A DNA stretch of 26,002 nt from contig DASUPK010000145.1 in assembly GCA_036276255.1 (NCBI GenBank), forward strand, positions 1 to 26,002. The letters run 5' to 3'. The notes below the pieces were generated by a model, which ran no database searches, was not told where the DNA came from, and saw only the letters and a list, made by a program, of their open reading frames with translations. The position numbers and the translations under genes were made by a program. Shown in pieces: positions 21,538-26,002 of the stretch. Position 1 is the first letter of the stretch. Every line of letters begins with the position of its first letter. The stretch is from DASUPK01 sp036276255 (GTDB lineage Bacteria; Actinomycetota; Thermoleophilia; Solirubrobacterales; 70-9).

Positions 21538-22148
21538 CTGCAGATGAAGACGAAGTTGGCCAGCAGCCCGAGCCCCGCCGAGCTCGACTTCTCGGGGTGG
21601 AACTGGACGCCGTAGAGGGGTGGGCGCTCCACCGCGCAGGCGAATCGAGCGCCGTATGCCGCTGTTCCCAGGACGTCGTCCTCAGCGGCCGGCCGCGGGG
21701 CGAAGGAGTGGACGAAGTAGAAGGGCGTCTCCTCCCCCAGTCCCTCCGTCAGCCGCGAGGGATGCTCCCAGCGCACCGGCGACCAGCCGATGTGCGGGAC
21801 CTTGTAGCCGTTCGCCTCGAGTGGCCCCACGATTCCATCGAGCAGGGAGAGCCCGCCGGCGCCCTCGTTCTCCACCGAGGAGTCGAAGAGCAGCTGCATG
21901 CCGAGACAGATCCCCAGCACGGGCACTCCGGCCTCCACCCGCCCGGCGACGAGCTCGTCGAGCCCGATCTCGTGGACACGGCTCATGGCCTTCGGGAAGG
22001 CCCCCACTCCGGGCAGGATCACGCCGTCCGCCGACTCCACACGCGCCGGGTCGGCGGTGATCTCGGCCTCGGCCCCCACCCGCTCCAGCGCCTTCTCGAC
22101 CGAGCGGAGGTTGCCCATCCCGTAGTCGAGGATGGCGACCCGGGTCAT
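21534..22148 (-). CDS. hisH: Imidazole glycerol phosphate synthase, glutamine amidotransferase subunit
   Basis: 204 residues. A class I glutaminase that supplies ammonia to HisF. The nucleophile is Cys81 in LGICLGMQLLFD, and the His184/Glu186 pair is in YGVQFHPEKSS. The N-terminal VAILDYGMGNLRSVEKAL and VILPGVGAFPKAM are characteristic of HisH and separate it from other glutaminases. The start overlaps the hisB stop by four bases (ATGA) and its stop overlaps the hisA start. Confidence 0.97.
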   Translation of the reverse strand: MTRVAILDYGMGNLRSVEKALERVGAEAEITADPARVESADGVILPGVGAFPKAMSRVHEIGLDELVAGRVEAGVPVLGICLGMQLLFDSSVENEGAGGLSLLDGIVGPLEANGYKVPHIGWSPVRWEHPSRLTEGLGEETPFYFVHSFAPRPAAEDDVLGTAAYGARFACAVERPPLYGVQFHPEKSSSAGLGLLANFVFICS

Positions 22149-22735
22149 TCGGTGAGGGTGCCCTTGGTGGAGGGCACGCCGCTCTCGTCCGGGTCGATCG
22201 AGACCGCCTCGCGCAACGCTCGCGCGAACGCCTTGAACGACGCCTCGATCATGTGGTGCGCGTTCGAGCCGGACCGGACCCAGAGGTGAAGGGTCATCTT
22301 CGAGTTGTTGCAGACCGCGCGGAAGAACTCCTCGGTCAGCTCGGAGTCGAACCCGGCGATCGTCACGTCGGGAAGCTCCGCGTCGAAGGCGCAGTAGGGC
22401 CTACCGGAGATGTCGATGGCGCACTCGCCGAGGGCCTCGTCCATCGGCACCAGGGCCGAGCCGTAGCGGCGGATACCCACGCGGTCGCCGAGCGCCTCGT
22501 CGATCGCCTGGCCCAGGCAGATGCCGACGTCCTCGGTGGTGTGGTGGGCGCCGGTCTCCAGATCGCCCGAGGCTTCGACCTCCAGGCCGAGCCGGCCGTG
22601 GCGGGCGAGCAGATCGAGCATGTGGTCGAGAAAGCCGACGCCGGTCGAGGCCTTGGCGTCGCCCCCGTCCAGGTCCAGGCGCAGGGCGACCTTGGTCTCC
22701 TTGGTCTCGCGGTTGATCTCGGCTCTTCGAGTCAT
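22145..22735 (-). CDS. hisB: Imidazoleglycerol-phosphate dehydratase
   Basis: 196 residues, the monofunctional form without the phosphatase domain found in E. coli HisB. It dehydrates IGP to imidazole acetol phosphate. GFLDHMLDLLARHG (34-47), HHTTEDVGICLGQAI (64-78) and the second manganese motif AHHMIEASFKAFARALREA define the duplicated active-site halves. It follows hisD after 24 bases and is coupled to hisH. Confidence 0.97.
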   Translation of the reverse strand: MTRRAEINRETKETKVALRLDLDGGDAKASTGVGFLDHMLDLLARHGRLGLEVEASGDLETGAHHTTEDVGICLGQAIDEALGDRVGIRRYGSALVPMDEALGECAIDISGRPYCAFDAELPDVTIAGFDSELTEEFFRAVCNNSKMTLHLWVRSGSNAHHMIEASFKAFARALREAVSIDPDESGVPSTKGTLTE

Positions 22736-22759
22736 TGGTCTCTCAGGTTGGCTTCGCCA

Positions 22760-24064
22760 CTAGTCGGGTCGCTCCTCGGCTTCGCCTGTGGAGCGCCCTC
22801 GAATCTCCGCCGAGTCGGCGTGCAGCGGGAAGCCCTCGGAGCGGGCCAATGTAGCGACCGCCGGTGCGAGCTCCCGGGCCGCCTCCTGCGTGATCTCGAC
22901 GGTCGAGATCCGGCGCCGGAAGGCGCCGGGTCCGAGCGGGCCCTGGAAGCGGCCGGCTCCGCCCGTGGGCAGGACGTGGTTGGACCCGGCCGCGTAGTCG
23001 CCGAAGGCGGTCGCGCCAAGCTCACCGACGAAGACACAGCCTGCGGTCGTGACGCGCTCGGCGAGCAGGTCGGCGTCCTCGGTGACGATCTCGAGGTGCT
23101 CGGGCGCGACGGCGTTGGCGAGATCCACGCCGGCCTCGGTCTCCGGCACGACGACGAGCGCCAGCGCAGCATTGCCGGCGAGGCCGTGGGCCGCCGCGAT
23201 CCGCTCGACGCTCTCCTCGATCGCGTCGAGGATCACGGTCTCGACCGCCGCCGCGACGAGCAAGCCGTCGGACCCGTGCTCGGCCTGGGAGCAGAGGTCG
23301 AGTCCCATCCACTCGGCGTTCACGGTGTCGCCGGCGATCACCATCAGCTCAGAGGGCCCCGCGATTCCGTCGATCCCCACCTCGCCCGCGAGCTGGCGCT
23401 TTGCCTCCTGGACGTAGCGATTGCCAGGCCCGGCGATCACGTCCACTGGAGCGATCGTCTCGGTGCCGAAGGCGAGTGCGGCGATCGCCTGCGCGCCCCC
23501 CATGGCGTAGACCTCGTCCGCGCCCGCGATCGAAGCTGCCGCCAGCACCACGTCCGAGACCGGTCCGGCCTCTCCGCGCGGAGTCGCGACGACGACCCGC
23601 TCCACCCCTGCGACCTTGGCCGGGATGCAGCCCATCAGGACCGTCGACGGGTAGGCGGCGGCTCCGCCTGGGGCGTAGATCCCCGCGGAGGACACGGCGA
23701 CCTCTCGGAGGTCCACCCTCTGGCCCTGATCCAGCTCGACGACGCGCGGCTCGGCCAGCTGGGCCTCGGCCACCGCGCGGATGTTCGCGGCCGCGAGCTC
23801 CATCGCCTCGACCAGCTCCGGCTCGATGCGCGAGAGCGCCGAGGCCATCGCTCCCTTCGGCTGCCTGATCGAGTCCGCGTCGACGACGCCGGCGGCGAAC
23901 CGGCTCTCGATCTCCATCAAGGCGGAGTCGCCGCCGGCGCGAACCGCGGCGACGATCTCACGGACCGGGTCGGCGACCTCGCCGAGCGCCGGCTGCAGGG
24001 CGCGGATCCGCGTCGCCAGGTCCCGGGCGTTCCCCCCGTCCCAATCGAACCGCTCGATTCGCAT
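22760..24064 (-). CDS. hisD: Histidinol dehydrogenase
   Basis: 434 residues from ATG 24064. The frame is open to 25228, but the upstream part is an out-of-frame reading of hisG and hisZ. It oxidises histidinol to histidine in two NAD steps, as a zinc enzyme. Key segments are the APGGAAAYPSTVLMG loop (131-145), the NAD region VDVIAGPGNRYVQEAKRQL (207-225), SQAEHGSD with zinc ligands (259-266), the APEHLEIV catalytic Glu/His, and FGDYAAGSNHVLPTGG with the zinc Asp. The TGATG overlap with hisG indicates coupling. Confidence 0.97.
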   Translation of the reverse strand: MRIERFDWDGGNARDLATRIRALQPALGEVADPVREIVAAVRAGGDSALMEIESRFAAGVVDADSIRQPKGAMASALSRIEPELVEAMELAAANIRAVAEAQLAEPRVVELDQGQRVDLREVAVSSAGIYAPGGAAAYPSTVLMGCIPAKVAGVERVVVATPRGEAGPVSDVVLAAASIAGADEVYAMGGAQAIAALAFGTETIAPVDVIAGPGNRYVQEAKRQLAGEVGIDGIAGPSELMVIAGDTVNAEWMGLDLCSQAEHGSDGLLVAAAVETVILDAIEESVERIAAAHGLAGNAALALVVVPETEAGVDLANAVAPEHLEIVTEDADLLAERVTTAGCVFVGELGATAFGDYAAGSNHVLPTGGAGRFQGPLGPGAFRRRISTVEITQEAARELAPAVATLARSEGFPLHADSAEIRGRSTGEAEERPD

Positions 24065-24738
24065 CAGCCCTTCTCCGGGCGCAGGCGCTCCACCAGGTCG
24101 TCCACCTCGGCGGCGCGCAGCTTGTGGGAGACGCGGTTGGCGACGAGCCGCGCGGTCGAGGCGGCGATCTCCTCGCGGATCTCCAGGCCGTTCTCCTCGA
24201 GGGTGCGGCCGGTGGCGACGAGGTCGATGATGCCATCGGCCAGGCCGACCAACGGCGCGAGCTCGACTGAGCCCTTCACCTCGATCACCTCCGCCTGGCG
24301 GCCCGTCTCCTCGAAGTAGCGCTCGGCGATCCGCGGGTACTTGGTCGCGATCCGCATGCCCCCGAGCCGCCGCTCGGCCTCGCCCAGGCTCTCGTCCCCC
24401 CTCCGTCCTGCCAGCACCATCCGGCAGCTGCCGTAGCCCAGGTCGAGGACCTCGTAGACGATCCGGTCGGTGTGCTCGAGCAGCACGTCCTTGCCGGTGA
24501 TCCCGAGGTCGGCGGCGCCGGACTCGACGTAGGTCGGCACGTCGGAGGGCCTCATCGTCACCAGGCTCATCCCGTTGGCTTGGAAGATCAGCGAGCGTGA
24601 GTCGCCGCGCATCTCCGCGGTGTCCACCCCGATCCCGTCCAGGGCGTCGAGCGTTTCGCCCCAGAGGGCGCCTCTCGGGATCGCCAGCTTGAGCGGTCCG
24701 CCGGGGCGGGCGCGAGGAGCTTCGACCGTGGGACTCAC
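24064..24738 (-). CDS. hisG: ATP phosphoribosyltransferase, short form
   Basis: 224 residues, the short form without the C-terminal regulatory domain, which requires HisZ. It catalyses the first step, ATP plus PRPP to phosphoribosyl-ATP, and is the feedback target of histidine through the complex. Segments: LKLAIPRGALWGETLDAL near the N terminus, VESGAADLGITGKDVL, RIATKYPRIAERYF, and the PRPP loop DGIIDLVATGRTLEENGL. The start is GTG 24738, overlapping the hisZ stop (GTGA). The first 15 residues are a variable Pro/Arg/Gly-rich lead. Confidence 0.96.
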   Translation of the reverse strand: MSPTVEAPRARPGGPLKLAIPRGALWGETLDALDGIGVDTAEMRGDSRSLIFQANGMSLVTMRPSDVPTYVESGAADLGITGKDVLLEHTDRIVYEVLDLGYGSCRMVLAGRRGDESLGEAERRLGGMRIATKYPRIAERYFEETGRQAEVIEVKGSVELAPLVGLADGIIDLVATGRTLEENGLEIREEIAASTARLVANRVSHKLRAAEVDDLVERLRPEKG

Positions 24739-25745
24739 GTGCCCTCCTCCCTCGCGAGCCGCTCCTCCTCCATCTGGGCGAGGTGCACCCGCTCCAGATA
24801 GAGGCCGAAGCCGGCGGCCGGCATGGCACGGCCGAAGCGGCCGACCAGGTCGTCGTAGCGGCCGCCGCCGCCGAGGATGTGGCCCAGCGCGGGGTCGTAG
24901 ATCTCGACGATCGCGCCCGTGTAGTAGCCGAGGTCACGCAGCAGGCTGAGGTCGAGCTGGACGCGGCCCGCCACACCCTTCTCGACCAGCAGGTCGTAGG
25001 TCTGCTGCAGGCGCTGCGCCGCCCGCTCGACGGCGACCCCGCCGAGCTCGCGGGCCTCTTCCAGCACCTCGGCGCCGCCCCGCAGGCCCGGGAGCCGCAG
25101 CAGGGTCTCGCGGCCGTGCGCGTCGAGGCCCTCCACCTCGTCGACGGCCATCTCCAGTCCGACCAGGTTGTGCTCCGCGAGCCGGTCAAGGATGCGGGTG
25201 CGGTTCTCACCCTCCACGCCGAGCTCACTGAGGAGCTGGCGGTACAGGTCGGCGTCGCCGAGGCCGAGGACCGCCCGGTTGAGCCCGACGGCGTCGAGCG
25301 ACGCGCTCAGCACCTCGAGTACCTCCGCTGTTCCCTCTGGAGCAGGCGAGCCGAGCAGCTCGATCCCGGCGTGGAGGAACTGGCGGACCTGCCCGCGCTG
25401 CGGGCGGACGGTCCGATAGGCGTTGCCGACGTAGGAGAAGCGGTGTGGCGGTGCGGCGTCCGCGAAGCGCGTCGCCACCAGGCGGGCGATCGGGATGGTC
25501 ATGTCCGAGCGCAGGGCGAGCAGCTCGCCGCGCTCGTCGAAGAAGCGGTAGGCGCCGACGCCGCTTCGCCCCTCGCCTCGCGAGAGCACCTCGTCGTACT
25601 CCAGCGTCGGTGTTGCCACCTGGCCGTAGCCGTAGCGCTCGAAGACGTCGATCAGGGTCGCCTGGAGCGCGCGGAGCTCCCGCATCTCATCAGGCAGGAT
25701 GTCCCGGGTGCCCGGGGGAATCGGGTGGATCATCGGCTCCATCAT
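24735..25745 (-). CDS. hisZ: ATP phosphoribosyltransferase regulatory subunit
   Basis: 336 residues from ATG 25745; a further TTG at 25772 is in frame but less likely. HisZ is a histidyl-tRNA synthetase-like protein without aminoacylation activity that complexes with short HisG and senses histidine. Motifs: IPPGTRDILPDE near the start, LALRSDMTIPIARL, GNAYRTVRPQRGQVRQFLHAGIELLG, and the C-terminal LRDLGYYTGAIVEIYDP with LGGGGRYDDLVGRFG. Length and lack of an anticodon-binding domain, plus the hisG overlap, favour HisZ over HisS. It is the first gene of the operon. Confidence 0.95.
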   Translation of the reverse strand: MMEPMIHPIPPGTRDILPDEMRELRALQATLIDVFERYGYGQVATPTLEYDEVLSRGEGRSGVGAYRFFDERGELLALRSDMTIPIARLVATRFADAAPPHRFSYVGNAYRTVRPQRGQVRQFLHAGIELLGSPAPEGTAEVLEVLSASLDAVGLNRAVLGLGDADLYRQLLSELGVEGENRTRILDRLAEHNLVGLEMAVDEVEGLDAHGRETLLRLPGLRGGAEVLEEARELGGVAVERAAQRLQQTYDLLVEKGVAGRVQLDLSLLRDLGYYTGAIVEIYDPALGHILGGGGRYDDLVGRFGRAMPAAGFGLYLERVHLAQMEEERLAREEGT

Positions 25746-25758
25746 CGCTTTCTCGCCT

Positions 25759-25790
25759 TTGACAGGCTGCAAGGTTCCTGGGCATAGGAT
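25759..25790 (+). promoter_or_regulatory. Candidate promoter of the 25826 gene
   Basis: TTGACA (25759-25764) is a perfect -35 match. TAGGAT (25785-25790) is a four-of-six -10 match with 20-base spacing, longer than ideal. It lies in the 80-base region divergent from hisZ. Confidence 0.4.
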
Positions 25791-25811
25791 CGGATCCCCG
25801 CTACTCGACTC

Positions 25812-25820
25812 GAGGAGGAG
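25812..25820 (+). promoter_or_regulatory. Strong Shine-Dalgarno site
   Basis: GAGGAGGAG lies five bases before ATG 25826 and defines the start of the partial gene. Confidence 0.65.
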
Positions 25821-25825
25821 AGCAC

Positions 25826-26002
25826 ATGGCAGTTTTTGTGGAGATGGAGTTCGAAGGGTTCACGACGGACCAGTACGACACGGTTCACGGCGCGCTCGAC
25901 CCCGAGGGCAACCCCCCGGATGGGCTCATCGCCCACAGCGCCCGCCTGGACGGCGACAAGCTTCACGTCCTGGACATCTGGGAGTCGCCGGAGGCGTTCG
26001 GC
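25826..26002 (+). CDS. Small cytoplasmic protein of unknown function (3' truncated)
   Basis: 59 codons are visible before the right edge. The start has a strong ribosome site. The product begins MAVFVEMEFEGFTTDQYDTVHG and continues to DGLIAHSARLDGDKLHVLDIWESPEAFG. The alternation of a short strand, a helix with a Tyr/Asp-rich N end, a second strand LIAHSA and a third strand LHVLDIWES resembles small dimeric alpha/beta-barrel proteins such as antibiotic-biosynthesis-monooxygenase (ABM)-type or similar domains; this is by eye and tentative. No signal peptide. It is divergent from the histidine operon. Confidence 0.75.
   Translation, partial: MAVFVEMEFEGFTTDQYDTVHGALDPEGNPPDGLIAHSARLDGDKLHVLDIWESPEAFG

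Noticed and set aside
22253..24319. A 688-codon open frame on the + strand across hisB-hisD-hisG
   Set aside because: Antisense to three well-supported his genes and without recognisable domains.
24065..25228. N-terminal extension of hisD in the same frame
   Set aside because: It lies over hisG and hisZ in another frame and is Arg/Ser/Ala-rich; the ATG at 24064 directly precedes the conserved HisD sequence.

Overview
This is a GC-rich chromosomal window that reads as an actinobacterium, most likely of the class Thermoleophilia (Solirubrobacterales or a relative). That placement is inference. It rests on SepF-based division genes, the rpsB-tsf-pyrH-frr-uppS-cdsA order, GTG and TTG starts with stop/start overlaps, and secreted proteins with the actinobacterial-style 'VALGGGAYAA' signal region or Lys/Cys-rich tails. 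No rRNA, tRNA, CRISPR array, insertion sequence or phage gene was seen.

Left edge (1-1283, + strand): a tandem group of small secreted proteins. It contains the 3' end of one gene with a Lys/Cys tail, a complete 243-residue protein whose core resembles a lamin-tail-like beta-sandwich, and the decayed 5' half of a paralog with two frameshifts that runs into the 3' end of the next gene.

1284-5600 (- strand): dxr, rseP and a long-chain acyl-CoA ligase. 5696-7102 is a divergent pair, a small secreted four-cysteine protein (-) and a soluble class III nucleotide cyclase (+). The pair separates dxr-rseP from the usual upstream run at 7158-11857: rpsB, tsf, pyrH, frr, uppS, cdsA. Ribosomal protein S2 carries an unusual charged helical C-terminal extension of over 100 residues.

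12045-18217 (- strand): an envelope, division and tRNA-processing cluster read cca, pgeF, yggS, sepF, a secreted Lys/Cys-tail protein, proC, yggT, lspA, and an S4-less RluA/RluD-type pseudouridine synthase. 18247-19596 (+) is a membrane-anchored eight-repeat beta-propeller protein.

19593-25745 (- strand): a histidine operon, hisZ-hisG-hisD-hisB-hisH-hisA, then a DoxX-like membrane protein, then hisF. HisG is the short form and is accompanied by its regulatory partner HisZ. hisC, hisI/hisE and hisN are not in the window. A partial small + strand gene with a strong Shine-Dalgarno site starts at 25826.

Most of the window is conserved core metabolism. The parts worth a second look are the recurrent Lys/Cys C-terminal tails on unrelated secreted proteins, accessory genes set into conserved operons, the S2 extension, and several starts with a -10-like TANNNT box 6-9 nt upstream and no Shine-Dalgarno, which suggests leaderless transcripts. 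I found no clear new multi-gene defence or biosynthetic system. No intergenic stretch exceeds 300 bases; the longest, about 190 bases upstream of rpsB, is described.
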